64,000 nt of DNA, from contig NZ_JACDXU010000002.1 in the NCBI RefSeq assembly GCF_020539485.1, positions 62,001-126,000 of the forward strand, given 5' to 3'. Each line of letters begins with the position of its first letter. The stretch's first letter is position 1. Below, piece after piece: positions 46,324 to 56,067 of the stretch. The DNA is from Fulverythrobacter ferritrahens (lineage in GTDB: Bacteria > Pseudomonadota > Alphaproteobacteria > Sphingomonadales > Sphingomonadaceae). The notes beneath the pieces were generated by a model, which did no database searches, was not told where the DNA came from, and saw only the letters and a program-made list of their open reading frames with translations. Made by a program: the position numbers and the translations under genes.

Positions 46324-49300
46324 TCACTCGGCCGGCAAGGCCTCCGCCCGTGATTTGTCACGATGATCGTCGCCGGGGCGATATGTCAGCAAATTGCGCC
46401 GCAGCCATGGGCCCAGCCGCTTTTCGAAGCCGTCCGCCAGACTGAAGCCCGCCGGAACGATCAGCAGGGTCAGCAAGGTGGAAAGGATCAGGCCGCCAAT
46501 CACAGTGGTCCCCATCGGTGCGCGCCACGCAGCGTCACCCGACAGCGAAAGCGCCGTGGGAACCATGCCCGCAGTCATGGCCATGGTGGTCATGACAATC
46601 GGCTGGGCGCGCTTGTGGCCTGCTTCCAGAATGGCTTCCTGCTTGGATTCGCCCCGCTCCATCTCCTCGATCGCAAAATCGATCAGCAGGATCGAGTTCT
46701 TGGCAACGATGCCCAGCAGCATCAGCAGGCCGATATAGACCGAGATCGAGATCGGCTGCCCCAACAAGGCAAGCGCCATGAGCCCGCCCAGAGGCGCGAG
46801 CAACAGCGAGGTCATATTGACGAGCGGCGAAACAAAGCGGCGATAGAGCAGCACCAGCACGCCGAAGACTAGCAGAATGCCGCTGACCACCGCCGTGATG
46901 AAGTTCTGGATCAGCTCTGCCTGCCACTTGTCGTCGCCAACCGCATTATTGGAAACGCCGGCGGGAAGGTTCTTCATGATCGGCAGCTTATTGACCTGGT
47001 CCATCACCGGGCCCTTCAGCGCCCCTTCGGCAAGGTCTGCACCCACAAAGATACGGCGCGACTGATTGTAGCGCTGAATCTGGGTCGGCCCTGCACCAAA
47101 GGTGATTTCCGCGACGCGTTTCAGCGGCACCGATCCGCCGCTGGCGGTGGTGACCGGCAGATTCTCGATCGTCGAGATATCCCGACGCGAATCCTTGGGC
47201 AGGATCACACGGATCGGCACCTGCCGGTCCGACAGCGAGAATTTCGCGGCGTTCTGATCGATTTCGCCCATGGTGGCGATACGGATCGTCTGGCTGAGCG
47301 CCGAAGTGGTAACACCAAGCTGGGCAGCAAGATCGAGCCGAGGCACAATCACCAGCTCAGGCCGCTGGAGATCGGCCGCGATGCGCGGAGCGACGACGCC
47401 CTTCACGCCTTTCATCTGGTCCACCAGCGCCTGCGCGGCGTCCTGCAGCAGCTTCGGATCGGAACCGGCCAGCATCACCGAAATATCACGCCCGGTACCG
47501 CCCCCGCCCGATTGGGACGAGAAGGTGACCCGCGCATCGGGGATGTTCTGGAATTCCTTGTTGAGCCGGCGCTCGAACTCGATGCTGGTATTCTGGCGAT
47601 CGGGCTTGAGCATGATGAACAAGGTGGCGCTGCCTTCGTTCACCCGTTCCATCACCAGCCGGACTTCCTGCTGCTGGCTGAGGATTTCGGAAACGCGATC
47701 AGCCACTTCCTCGGTCTGCTCGATCGTCGTGCCCGGCACCATTTCGATATTGGCGCGGCTGGAATCCGAATCCGTCAGCGGCTGGAACTGCATCGGCAAG
47801 AGGTAGAACATTGCCAGAGTCAGCCCCAGCGCACCTACGCCGATGCCAAAGCACCACAGGCGGTGATCGCGCAGGCGCGCGCGGACACGGCCGCGGAAGA
47901 ACTCGTGATATTCCGCAATCACCCCGCCGAGCGCACCGATCACCGCGTTGAGGATCACAATCGCAAGCCAGGCCCCGGCAAGGGAGCCGATCAGGATAAT
48001 TGGCACATTCGCGGCCTTGGGCAGTGCGATCAGGGCGGCAAGCTTCACGGCCCCGTAACCGCCGCCGACCAGAGCGGCCAGCACCGCAAGGACGAACAGT
48101 GTTTCCACCAGACCTGTCGCCATGCTGGAACGCACCGGCGTAAGCCGGACCCGCATGGCCTGCGCCACCCGCGTATCGAGCGACCAGGCCAGCACCTTCA
48201 TATAGAGGTCCATCAGCCAGCCGCCGCCATGTTCCTGATGGCCCTTGGCCTTGAGGAAATAGGCCGCGATCATCGGTGTGATCATTCGCGCCACGGCGAG
48301 GCTCATCAGCACGGCAGCAACCACCGTGAGGCCGAAATTCTTGAAGAACTGGCCCGAAATGCCCGGCATCAGGCCAACCGGAAGGAACACGGCCACGATC
48401 GAGAATGTGGTGGCCATCACGGCCAGCCCAATCTCGTCCGCCGCGTCGATGGCGGCCTGATAGGCGCTTTTGCCCATGCGCATATGGCGCACGATATTCT
48501 CGATCTCCACGATCGCGTCGTCCACCAGAACGCCGGCCACAAGGCTGAGCGCAAGCAGCGAAAGCTCGTTCAGCGTGAAGCCCAGCAAATCCATGAACCA
48601 GAAGGTCGGGATAGCCGAAAGCGGGATCGCGATGGCGCTGATGATCGTGGCGCGCCAGTCCCGCAGGAACAGGAACACCACCACGATGGCGAGCACCGCA
48701 CCCTCGATCATCGCCTCCATCGAGGTCGAGTACTGATCCTTCGTATATTCCACCGAGGTATAGAGCTCGGTGATGTGGATGCCGCGATTTTCCTTTTGCA
48801 GCTGCTCGATGACCTTTTGCGCCTCGTCATAGACGGTGACGTCAGATGCGCCCTTTGCCCGCTCAAGGCTGAAGGTCACGACCTGTTGGCCCCTGATCTT
48901 CGCGATGGAGGTCTGTTCGGAATAACCGTCATAGACGTCGGCGACATCGCGCAAGCGAATGATGCGGCCGCTCGAATTGATCCGCGTCTCACCCAGGCGG
49001 TAGGCGTCTTCGGCATTGCCCAGCACGCGCACGGACTGGCGCGAGCCGGCGATTTCCGCCCTGCCGCCAGCGGCATCGACGTTCACCTGACGCAGCACCT
49101 GGTTGATCTGGCTGGCCGTAACACCCAGCGACTGCATTCGCGCCGGATCGAGCACCACGCGGATTTCGCGGTCCACGCCGCCTGCACGGCTGACAGCGGC
49201 CATGCCCGCGATCGACATCAGCTTGCGCGAAACCGTATCGTCGACGAACCAGCTGAGCTGCTCCATCGTCATATCGTCGGCGCTGACGGCATAATAGCCG

Positions 49301-49725
49301 ATCGGGCCATTGCCGCCGACTTCGATCTTGGCAACGCGCGGTTCCAGAATGCCGTCGGGCAGATCGCTACGGATCTGGTCGACCGCGTTCTTGACCTCGT
49401 TCACCGCATCGTTCGCGTCGGTACCGATCACGAATTGGACGAAAGTGGAGCTACTGCCTTCCGAAGCAGTGGACTGAATCTCGTCCACGCCGTTGATCGA
49501 ACGGACCGCAGCCTCCACCTTCTGGGTGATCTGGGTCTCGATTTCCGTAGGCGCGGCACCGGGCTGCGAGATCAGGACGTTGACGCCCGGGAAATCGATG
49601 TCCGGGCTGCCGTTGACGTCCATCCGGTTGAACGCCACCACACCCGCCAGAAGCAGGCCGATAAACAGAACGATCGGAACGATGGGGTTCCGGATCGACC
49701 AGGCTGACAGGTTGCGCAGGTTCAC
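46324..49725 (-). CDS. RND-type multidrug efflux permease (HAE1 family) with an extra insertion
   Basis: 1133 residues. Inner-membrane drug/proton antiporter (AcrB type): [24 protein letters not shown] start, TM4 region [18 protein letters not shown] with the Asp pair, then the TM10 and C-terminal helices. It is about 80-100 residues longer than usual (about 1030-1050) because of an added block (about 524-620) rich in hydrophobic stretches; see findings. Starts at GTG 49725, 12 bases after the adaptor gene. No outer-membrane channel gene follows. Confidence 0.94.
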   Translation of the reverse strand: MNLRNLSAWSIRNPIVPIVLFIGLLLAGVVAFNRMDVNGSPDIDFPGVNVLISQPGAAPTEIETQITQKVEAAVRSINGVDEIQSTASEGSSSTFVQFVIGTDANDAVNEVKNAVDQIRSDLPDGILEPRVAKIEVGGNGPIGYYAVSADDMTMEQLSWFVDDTVSRKLMSIAGMAAVSRAGGVDREIRVVLDPARMQSLGVTASQINQVLRQVNVDAAGGRAEIAGSRQSVRVLGNAEDAYRLGETRINSSGRIIRLRDVADVYDGYSEQTSIAKIRGQQVVTFSLERAKGASDVTVYDEAQKVIEQLQKENRGIHITELYTSVEYTKDQYSTSMEAMIEGAVLAIVVVFLFLRDWRATIISAIAIPLSAIPTFWFMDLLGFTLNELSLLALSLVAGVLVDDAIVEIENIVRHMRMGKSAYQAAIDAADEIGLAVMATTFSIVAVFLPVGLMPGISGQFFKNFGLTVVAAVLMSLAVARMITPMIAAYFLKAKGHQEHGGGWLMDLYMKVLAWSLDTRVAQAMRVRLTPVRSSMATGLVETLFVLAVLAALVGGGYGAVKLAALIALPKAANVPIILIGSLAGAWLAIVILNAVIGALGGVIAEYHEFFRGRVRARLRDHRLWCFGIGVGALGLTLAMFYLLPMQFQPLTDSDSSRANIEMVPGTTIEQTEEVADRVSEILSQQQEVRLVMERVNEGSATLFIMLKPDRQNTSIEFERRLNKEFQNIPDARVTFSSQSGGGGTGRDISVMLAGSDPKLLQDAAQALVDQMKGVKGVVAPRIAADLQRPELVIVPRLDLAAQLGVTTSALSQTIRIATMGEIDQNAAKFSLSDRQVPIRVILPKDSRRDISTIENLPVTTASGGSVPLKRVAEITFGAGPTQIQRYNQSRRIFVGADLAEGALKGPVMDQVNKLPIMKNLPAGVSNNAVGDDKWQAELIQNFITAVVSGILLVFGVLVLLYRRFVSPLVNMTSLLLAPLGGLMALALLGQPISISVYIGLLMLLGIVAKNSILLIDFAIEEMERGESKQEAILEAGHKRAQPIVMTTMAMTAGMVPTALSLSGDAAWRAPMGTTVIGGLILSTLLTLLIVPAGFSLADGFEKRLGPWLRRNLLTYRPGDDHRDKSRAEALPAE

Positions 49726-49737
49726 GGGAAGGCCGCC

Positions 49738-50928
49738 TTATTTCTTCACGACATGCGGCCTGACCTCGTCACCGGGGGCAAGGAAGCCACCGGCACGCAG
49801 GACGACCTTTTCGGAACCGTCGAGCCCTTCGACAATCGCCAGCCCGTTTTCGGTGACCAGGCCGGTCTTGACCGCCCGGCGCTCAACCTTGTTGCCCTTG
49901 CCCACGATGTAGACATAGCGGCCCTGACTATCGTTCAGGATCGCGGATTCAGGCAGCATCGGCGCCACTACCGTGCCGCTCTCGATCGTAGCCGTGGCAA
50001 AACCGCCGGGGCGCAGCTCGGGTGCGTAGCTGAGCGCGATGCGCGCCGTGCCCTGCCGCGTCTGCTGATCGATCACTGGCGAAACCTGCCAGACCTGGCC
50101 GGTGAATGCCTTGTCGGTCCCCACAGGAACTACCTGAGCGGTAACACCGTCAGAAAGCTTGGCCAGCTCCGTCTCGCCCACAAGAGCAAGCAGTTCGAGC
50201 TGGCCATCCTTAGCAATGCTGAACAGAGTGCCCGAACCGGGGCTCACGACCTGACCTGGTTCGACACTGCGCTTGAGCAACAGGCCTGCCGCAGGCGCGA
50301 CGATATTGAGCTGGGCGTTGCGGGCGTTGCGTTCGCCATATTGGGCTTCCGCCACGCGCACGCGCGCCACGGCAGCATCCCGCGTCGCCGTCAGCCGATC
50401 AATGTCCGCCTTGGAGATGAAACCCCGCTCCACAAGTTGCAGCGCGCGGTCGAGATTGGCCTGCGCCAGCCGCGCGTCGGCCCGCGTCACTTCGATATTG
50501 GCTGCGCTGCTGGCGGCCTGCTGGACCTGCACCGAACGGTCGATCACCGCCAGAACCTGGCCCGCGCGAACCCACTGGCCCGCATCGACCGGCACCGATA
50601 CGACACGGCCGCCCTCACCCACGACGCCCACGGGCAATTCCCGGCGTGCCGCGAGCGTGCCGGTAGCCTGGATAGTGCCCTGGATTGCCGCCCTGCCCGG
50701 TGCGATCACGGAAACGGCAGGGGTCTGGGTGCCCTGTTGCGCGGTCGAATCGCCCTTGCCGCCACGTGTCAGCAGGATCACCGCGATCAGCACGGCAATA
50801 ATCGCGATTATTGCCAGAATGATCAGCTTCCTGCGGCGCGCGGCCTCCTCCTGCCCGACTGCCAGCAGATGCTCTTCGCCAGAAAGCGGCGCACTGCTGC
50901 TGGCATCGACAGTGGTTTCGTAATTCAT
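49738..50928 (-). CDS. RND efflux periplasmic adaptor (MFP) subunit
   Basis: 396 residues. N-terminal anchor (KLIILAIIAIIAVLIAVILL), lipoyl/barrel-sandwich part (GEGGRVVSVPVDAGQWVRAGQVLAVID), coiled-coil hairpin (AANIEVTRADARLAQANLDRALQLVERGFISKADIDRLTATRDAAVARVRVAEAQYGERNARNAQLN), then beta-barrel and membrane-proximal domains. Bridges the permease and outer-membrane channel. ATG 50928 is preceded by GGATAAG. First gene of adaptor-permease-DUF445. Confidence 0.93.
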   Translation of the reverse strand: MNYETTVDASSSAPLSGEEHLLAVGQEEAARRRKLIILAIIAIIAVLIAVILLTRGGKGDSTAQQGTQTPAVSVIAPGRAAIQGTIQATGTLAARRELPVGVVGEGGRVVSVPVDAGQWVRAGQVLAVIDRSVQVQQAASSAANIEVTRADARLAQANLDRALQLVERGFISKADIDRLTATRDAAVARVRVAEAQYGERNARNAQLNIVAPAAGLLLKRSVEPGQVVSPGSGTLFSIAKDGQLELLALVGETELAKLSDGVTAQVVPVGTDKAFTGQVWQVSPVIDQQTRQGTARIALSYAPELRPGGFATATIESGTVVAPMLPESAILNDSQGRYVYIVGKGNKVERRAVKTGLVTENGLAIVEGLDGSEKVVLRAGGFLAPGDEVRPHVVKK

Positions 50929-51215
50929 CTTATCCGCCAAGAGCCCGAAATCCCTGCCTGCAAGGCTCGCGAAAAATCCGCAAACCGGCAAGGTGTGTTA
51001 CACCCCTATACCACCCAGCACAAGGCGGGCAGTCTTCCCTGGTCGCCATAGACCGGTGCAGGTTCGGTGACAATCGGCCCTCTGCCGAACGCCATATCAC
51101 GCCCGACGAAGAGCATTTCATGCGGATATGGTCAAAAACCGGGAAAAGGAGCGGCTTTGCTTCCGTCACCCGCTCTTTCAGGCACCCTATGTGCCCGAAA
51201 GAACAGGATCGAAAT

Positions 51216-51482
51216 TTATCGCACCCGGCCGCGCTGGACCAGATTGACGATGGCCAGCAGAATCACCGCACCCAGTATGGCGATGAGAAGCCCGGTAAGG
51301 GAAAATGCCTGTACCGTGCCCTGCACGCCCAGCAAGGGCCCGGCCACGGCATTGCCGACAACAGAGCCGACACAACCCACAATGATATTCAAGACAACGC
51401 CCATCGAGGCATCGCGATTCATCAGCATGCTGGCCAGCCAACCGGCAATGCCACCTACGATCAAAGCAATGATCCAGCCCAT
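51216..51482 (-). CDS. GlsB/YeaQ/YmgE family membrane protein
   Basis: 88 residues with three hydrophobic segments in the transglycosylase-associated-protein pattern (MGWIIALIVGGIAGWLASMLMN, GVVLNIIVGCVGSVVGNAVAG, LTGLLIAILGAVILLAIVNLV). Stress-related family without firm function. AGGAGGAG is just before ATG 51482; longer upstream frames have no conserved sequence. Single gene. Confidence 0.92.
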   Translation of the reverse strand: MGWIIALIVGGIAGWLASMLMNRDASMGVVLNIIVGCVGSVVGNAVAGPLLGVQGTVQAFSLTGLLIAILGAVILLAIVNLVQRGRVR

Positions 51483-51608
51483 AGGAACTCCTCCTGACGT
51501 TTTCACGGCCACCCATTGGCGGGCAGCCTGGATATGCAGGCTACACCATTCGTCGCACAAAGGGCATTCAACGGGCTCAGGCTGGCTTGCGTGGCGGGCG
51601 GGCGAACG

Positions 51609-51632
51609 AAAAAGGGCCGGAAAATCCGGCCC
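51609..51632 (-). terminator. Rho-independent terminator of sciP
   Basis: Minus-strand stem GGGCCGG (51632-51626) / CCGGCCC (51620-51614) with a five-base loop, followed by TTTTT (51613-51609). It lies 27 bases after the sciP stop. Confidence 0.9.
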
Positions 51633-51659
51633 TTCCCAGGTTCTTGCTCATTGCAGGAA

Positions 51660-51959
51660 TCAGTACTTCAGCTGACGCTCGTAAAGATCGCGATAGTGCT
51701 GGATACGGGTAACCCGCAGGCCCTGCATACCGGAACGGTCCACGGCCCGCTGCCAGGATGCAAATTCCTCCAGCGTCAGGCCATAGCGCTCAAGCACTTC
51801 GTCAATGGTCAGCAGGCCGCCATTGACCGCCGCCACGACTTCCGCCTTGCGGCGAACAACCCACCGTTTCGTATCGGGCGGTGGCAGGTCGGCAAGCGAC
51901 AGCGGCTCTCCAAGTGGGCCGATCACCTGCGCAGGACGGATTTTCTGGTTTTCGATCAT
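51660..51959 (-). CDS. sciP: SciP, CtrA inhibitor (DUF1153)
   Basis: 99 residues. Small helix-turn-helix protein that binds CtrA-regulated promoters and CtrA itself, limiting CtrA activity outside G1 in Caulobacter. The DUF1153 core is clear: IGPLGEPLSLADLPPPDTKRWVVRRKAEVVAAVNGGLLTIDEVLERYGLTLEEFASWQRAVDRSGMQGLRVTRIQHYR. ATG 51959 overlaps the stop of the upstream small gene (TAATG). Typical length is about 90-100. Confidence 0.95.
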   Translation of the reverse strand: MIENQKIRPAQVIGPLGEPLSLADLPPPDTKRWVVRRKAEVVAAVNGGLLTIDEVLERYGLTLEEFASWQRAVDRSGMQGLRVTRIQHYRDLYERQLKY

Positions 51960-52291
51960 TATCTTCCCCGAACGCCGTGCGTCTCTTCGCTCGTAACGGC
52001 CAAGTCGATGCCATCGGCGATTTTGCCATTGGCTAAAACAATAGGGTTAACGGTGTGTTTACCTTCTCCCAGCGTTGCGAGGTGACGGGCGGATGTGTCG
52101 TTGAAACTGCCGCAAGCGAAATGGTGGCGGCGCGCGGCGAGACGACGGAAATCTTCCGCAGCCGCCAGACGAGAGGCGATTTCGCCCCAACTCAGTGGGC
52201 GCAGAGTGCGGCCGCGCTGTTCACCTTCGGGCGATGATGTCTCGCCCACCTCTGTTTGCCTGTCTGCTGGAATGATGCTTGCTTCGTACAT
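51959..52291 (-). CDS. Small conserved-style protein coupled to sciP
   Basis: 110 residues. No signal or membrane segment. The middle reads LRPLSWGEIASRLAAAEDFRRLAARR (helix) and ends with GSFNDTSARHLATLGEGKHTVNPIVLANGKIADG, a pattern I associate loosely with sphingomonad proteins but cannot assign. The stop TAA shares its last base with the sciP ATG, so translation is coupled. ATG 52291 gives MYEASIIPADRQ. Function unknown; a role linked to SciP is possible from position only. Confidence 0.6.
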   Translation of the reverse strand: MYEASIIPADRQTEVGETSSPEGEQRGRTLRPLSWGEIASRLAAAEDFRRLAARRHHFACGSFNDTSARHLATLGEGKHTVNPIVLANGKIADGIDLAVTSEETHGVRGR

Positions 52292-52355
52292 GCCCACAAT
52301 GTGCCGGAAGCTCGTCAAGATCGGGTAAAGCAGCAATTTACCGGGCGTTAGGCTT

Positions 52356-52374
52356 GTTAAGCGGCCGGTTAAAC
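52356..52374. promoter_or_regulatory. Palindrome between the sciP operon and mnmA
   Basis: GTTAAGCGGCCGGTTAAAC (52356-52374); the core TTAAGCGGCCGGTTAA resembles the etfB upstream palindrome TTAACCGACTGGTTAA (3 of 16 bases differ). It is 65 bases from the small-gene start and 32 bases from mnmA. It could control either. The gap between TTAA half-sites is eight, not the seven of CtrA boxes. Confidence 0.5.
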
Positions 52375-52405
52375 GCCGTGCTTTGCGTAGCGGCCCTGCG
52401 GGTGT

Positions 52406-53569
52406 ATGGGCCCCGCCATGCCCGCAACCCCTGCCCTAGACTTCGGTTTCGACCCGGCCGGCCTGTTCGACCTGCCCCGCCCTGCGGCGCAGTGCCGCAT
52501 CGTGGTCGCCATGTCCGGCGGCGTGGATTCCTCTGTCGTCGCCGCACTCGCTGCCGCCAGCGGGGCCGAGGTGATCGGGATCACCCTGCAGCTTTACGAT
52601 TACGGGGCCGCCACGGGGCGCAAGGGCGCCTGCTGCGCCGGGGACGATATTCGCGATGCGCGCCAGGTGGCCGACCGTCTGGGCATCGCCCATTACGTGT
52701 TCGACCATGAAAGCTCGTTCCGCGAGGAAGTGGTGGAACGCTTTGCCGATGATTATCTGGCAGGCCGCACCCCCGTGCCGTGCATCCGCTGCAATATGGG
52801 GCCAAAATTCACGGATCTGCTGCGTATGGCGCGCGAACTGGGGGCGGATTGCCTGGCGACCGGCCATTACGTTCGGCGTGTGGAAGGCCCGGCAGGCCCG
52901 GAACTGCACCGCGCACTCGATCCCGCACGGGACCAGTCCTATTTCCTGTATGGCACCACTGAAGATCAGCTGGCCTTCCTGCGCTTCCCCCTGGGCGGCC
53001 TGCCCAAGCAGGATGTGCGCGCCATTGCCGCGCAGGCCGGACTGCTGGTGGCCGACAAGCCGGACAGTCAGGACATTTGCTTCGTCCCCGATGGCGATTA
53101 CACCAGGATCGTCCGTTCCCTGCGCCCAGAAGGCGCGCGGCCGGGGATGATCGTACATGCCGAAACCGGCGAGGAACTGGGCAGCCACGCCGGGGTGATT
53201 CACTTCACCGTGGGCCAGCGCCGGGGGCTGGAGATTGGCGGCCAGCCCGAGCCGCTTTATGTCATCGCGCTGGATGCGGAAAATGCCCGCGTGCTGGTAG
53301 GCCCCAAGCGGATGCTGGCGATCGGTGCCGCACGGATCGTGGAAACCAACCGGATCGGCCCTCTCCCCGATTTGCCCCTGACGGCCAAGGTTCGCTCGCT
53401 GGCGAAGCCGGTTCCAGTAGTGCTGGAGGGCCCGCTCGGCGGCGGGGAGAGCACCGTGCTGCGCTTCATCCAGCCTGAATTTGGCGTTGCGCCCGGACAG
53501 GCGGCGGTGATCTATGCGGGTGACAGGGTGATCGGCGGGGGCTGGATCGACGGAACCGAACCGGCCTGA
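52406..53569 (+). CDS. mnmA: tRNA-specific 2-thiouridylase MnmA
   Basis: Thiolates U34 in tRNA-Glu, -Gln and -Lys. 387 residues. PP-loop [21 protein letters not shown], catalytic Cys pairs in [12 protein letters not shown] and [20 protein letters not shown], and DQSYFLYG are all intact. ATG 52406; ATG 52418 (MPATPAL) is an alternative, and neither has a clear ribosome site. Convergent with a small anchored protein after six bases. Confidence 0.96.
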   Translation: MGPAMPATPALDFGFDPAGLFDLPRPAAQCRIVVAMSGGVDSSVVAALAAASGAEVIGITLQLYDYGAATGRKGACCAGDDIRDARQVADRLGIAHYVFDHESSFREEVVERFADDYLAGRTPVPCIRCNMGPKFTDLLRMARELGADCLATGHYVRRVEGPAGPELHRALDPARDQSYFLYGTTEDQLAFLRFPLGGLPKQDVRAIAAQAGLLVADKPDSQDICFVPDGDYTRIVRSLRPEGARPGMIVHAETGEELGSHAGVIHFTVGQRRGLEIGGQPEPLYVIALDAENARVLVGPKRMLAIGAARIVETNRIGPLPDLPLTAKVRSLAKPVPVVLEGPLGGGESTVLRFIQPEFGVAPGQAAVIYAGDRVIGGGWIDGTEPA

Positions 53570-53575
53570 GGGCCC

Positions 53576-53935
53576 TTACTCGTCCCACTTTTCCAGAACG
53601 CAGCCATAACCTTCGCGATAGGTGGCTGTCTGGCTGGCAAGCAACGGTACACTGGCGGTGACGCTTTTTTCCCCCTCGTCCTCGCTCAGCGAAACGAGTG
53701 CCATGCCGGGCTCGAAATCCTTTTCGCAATCCTTCAGGTTCCTGCCGCCGACGAAGCGGCAGGAACAGGCCACACGGGCCCCGTAAGCCGTACCGGCAGT
53801 GGCCTGCGCCATCACCGTGTCGCGATAGAACCAAGCAGTAAGCGCCGCGATCAGACCGAGCAGAAGCACGATTCGCGACCAGCCGAATCGGCGGCCCTCG
53901 GCCTTGTTTCTGCGGGCTGGTTTTGCGGTTGCCAT
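53576..53935 (-). CDS. Small membrane-anchored hypothetical protein
   Basis: 119 residues. A basic N-terminus, one hydrophobic segment (IVLLLGLIAALTAWFY, about residues 20-36), then an outside domain with ACSCRFVGGRNLKDCEKDFEPGMALVSLSEDE and a fourth cysteine near the end (YGCVLEKWDE). Three or four cysteines could form disulfides. ATG 53935 has GGGA upstream; a longer start overlaps the divergent gene. Resembles conserved small proteins of sphingomonads by pattern; function unknown. Confidence 0.7.
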   Translation of the reverse strand: MATAKPARRNKAEGRRFGWSRIVLLLGLIAALTAWFYRDTVMAQATAGTAYGARVACSCRFVGGRNLKDCEKDFEPGMALVSLSEDEGEKSVTASVPLLASQTATYREGYGCVLEKWDE

Positions 53936-53967
53936 TGTTTCCCAACTGACCGAGAGAAGCACACGCC

Positions 53968-55110
53968 ATGAAGCGGCCACTCCTCTCTATCGCCTCGCTC
54001 GCCCTGCTGCCAGCCCCGCTGCTGGCGCTGGCGGCCTGCGGCGATTCCGCGGCGGAGGAAAAGAGCCCGCCGCCCCTAAGCGAAATGGCACTGGATGCGG
54101 TGGTGGCCAAGCCGGGCGCCCCGCGCGAACAACTCGCCCGGCGAATCGATCGCCTCTTCACGGACGAGGAAATGGGCGAGACCCGCGCGGTGATCGTGAT
54201 GCAGGGCGGGCGAATCGTGGCAGAGCGCTATGGCGAAGGCTATGGCGAGGAAACGCGCTTCGTCAGCTGGTCCATGGCAAAAACCATCACCGCCGTGATG
54301 ATCGGCATGCTGGTGGCCGACGGCAAGCTGCAGCTGGATGAAACGCCGCCCATCCCCAACTGGCGCCGCCCCGGCGATCCGCGCGGGGACATTACCCTGC
54401 GTCAGCTCCTCCAGATGCGCAGCGGGTTGCGCCATACCGAGAGCACCGAGCCGGCCTATGATGCCGATACGGTGAAGATGCTGTTCCTGCAGGGGCGGGA
54501 CGATATGGCGGCCTGGGCGGAGGCTCAACCGCTGGAAGCCAGGCCCGGCGCCAGGTTCGAATATTCCACCAACACCACGGTGATCCTGGCCGATATTGCC
54601 GCGCGGGTGCTGACCGACAGCAGCGATCCCGAAACGCGGCGCAAGGCGGTGGACGATTATCTGAAGGCGCGCATCTTCATGCCGCTGGGCATGTATTCGA
54701 TGGTGCCGGAATATGACCGGGCGGGCACGCTGATCGGCGGTAGCCTGATCCACGGCACCGCGCGTGACTGGGGCCGCTTCGGCGAGTTCCTGCGCCATCA
54801 GGGGGCAGTGAAAGGCGCGCAACTGGTGCCCAAGGGGTGGATCACCTTCATGACCACGCCCAGCCCGCGTTCGCCCGATTACGGAGCGCAGATCTGGCTC
54901 AATCACCCCTCTGGGACGGATCGCAACGTATTGTTCGCCGATCGCGGCCCGGCGGATCTTTTCTCGCTGGTGGGCCATCTGGGCCAATACGTCATGGTCT
55001 CCCCCCGGCAGGGGCTGACCGTGGTACGTCTGGGCAAGAGCGACGATGCCGCGCGCGATCCCGTGGTGGCCGCGCTAGGCGATGTGGTAGCTCTGTTCCC
55101 CCGCAACTAG
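53968..55110 (+). CDS. Lipoprotein serine hydrolase (class C beta-lactamase-like)
   Basis: 380 residues. Lipobox LALAAC (about residue 24) suggests membrane anchoring. Serine-hydrolase motifs: SxxK in FVSWSMAKTITAV, YxN in FEYSTNTT, and a third-motif-like HLGQYVMV. Relatives include 6-aminohexanoate-dimer hydrolases, esterases and DD-peptidases; true beta-lactamase activity is not expected from the family alone. Divergent from the small anchored protein and convergent with the CDF gene. Confidence 0.88.
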   Translation: MKRPLLSIASLALLPAPLLALAACGDSAAEEKSPPPLSEMALDAVVAKPGAPREQLARRIDRLFTDEEMGETRAVIVMQGGRIVAERYGEGYGEETRFVSWSMAKTITAVMIGMLVADGKLQLDETPPIPNWRRPGDPRGDITLRQLLQMRSGLRHTESTEPAYDADTVKMLFLQGRDDMAAWAEAQPLEARPGARFEYSTNTTVILADIAARVLTDSSDPETRRKAVDDYLKARIFMPLGMYSMVPEYDRAGTLIGGSLIHGTARDWGRFGEFLRHQGAVKGAQLVPKGWITFMTTPSPRSPDYGAQIWLNHPSGTDRNVLFADRGPADLFSLVGHLGQYVMVSPRQGLTVVRLGKSDDAARDPVVAALGDVVALFPRN

Positions 55111-55122
55111 GCCACCAAGCCG

Positions 55123-56067
55123 TTACTCTTCCTTGCGCTCGCCCAGATCGGGCAGCAATTCCTGCGCCGCCGTGCCATCCTCGTTCACCAGCCCTTCCGG
55201 GTCCGGGTGGATCAGCACCTGGACGCCGGGAAAGGCGCGTTCCAGTTCTTCCTCGATCTCGTCCATGACCCGGTGAGCTTCGGCAACGGTCATCTGCGGA
55301 TCGACCGAGGCGTGGAACTGGGCGAAATCATGGGCGCCACTGGTGCGGGTGCGCAGATCATGCACCCCTCGCAAGGATGGATGCCGCGCGACGACCGCGA
55401 GGAATTCATCGCGTCGCCATTCGGGCCATTCACGATCCATGATCTGGTCGATCGCTTCGGTGGATGCCCGCCAGGCCCCCCAGCCGAGCCATAGCGCGAT
55501 GCCGATGCCGAACAGTGCGTCCGCCCCCTGCAACCGGGCAAAATGATCGAGCGCCAGCGCGGCGATCACCGCCAGGTTCAGTACCAGATCGGATTTGTAA
55601 TGGAGGTGATCGGTCGAAATCGCGATACTGCCGGTCTTCCGGATCACATGGCGCTGCCAGGCCAGCAAGGCGAATGTCGCCGCCATGGCCACCAGCGAAA
55701 CCGCGATCCCTTCTTCCGCCGCTTCGGTACGCGCACCGGCCAGCAGCTGCCCCACGGCGCGAAACAGGATGCCAGCCGCGGAAAGCGCGATCAGCACCAC
55801 CTGCAGCATGGCCGCCAGCGCCTCTGCCTTGCCATGGCCGAAGCGGTGATCCTCGTCCGCCGGCATGGCCGCGATCCACACCCCGGCCAGCGTGGCGATG
55901 CTGGCGATCAGATCCAGCGCGGTATCCGCCAGACTTCCCAGCATGGCGGTGGACCCGGTCTTGGCCGTGGCCCATATCTTGATCACCATCAGCAGCAGCG
56001 CCACCGCAATGGAGGCATAGGCGGCGCTGCGGGTGAGTCGCGAATGTTCCTGGCTGTATCCGGTCAT
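55123..56067 (-). CDS. Cation diffusion facilitator (FieF/CzcD-like)
   Basis: 314 residues with six transmembrane helices and a C-terminal cytosolic domain. The metal-binding helices contain GSLADTALDLIAS (two Asp) and STDHLHYKSDLVLN (His, Asp), as in FieF zinc/iron exporters; EDHRFGHGKAEALA is the following conserved loop. Start overlaps the pdxH stop (ATGA), so it is coupled to pdxH. Metal specificity not determined. Confidence 0.93.
   Translation of the reverse strand: MTGYSQEHSRLTRSAAYASIAVALLLMVIKIWATAKTGSTAMLGSLADTALDLIASIATLAGVWIAAMPADEDHRFGHGKAEALAAMLQVVLIALSAAGILFRAVGQLLAGARTEAAEEGIAVSLVAMAATFALLAWQRHVIRKTGSIAISTDHLHYKSDLVLNLAVIAALALDHFARLQGADALFGIGIALWLGWGAWRASTEAIDQIMDREWPEWRRDEFLAVVARHPSLRGVHDLRTRTSGAHDFAQFHASVDPQMTVAEAHRVMDEIEEELERAFPGVQVLIHPDPEGLVNEDGTAAQELLPDLGERKEE

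Noticed and set aside
47512-49707. 731-codon frame opposite the RND permease
   Set aside because: His/Gln/Arg-rich, no conserved motif, antisense to a confirmed gene.
53968-55110. Acquired beta-lactamase resistance gene
   Set aside because: Family motifs fit general serine hydrolases; lipobox, codon use and context are chromosomal.
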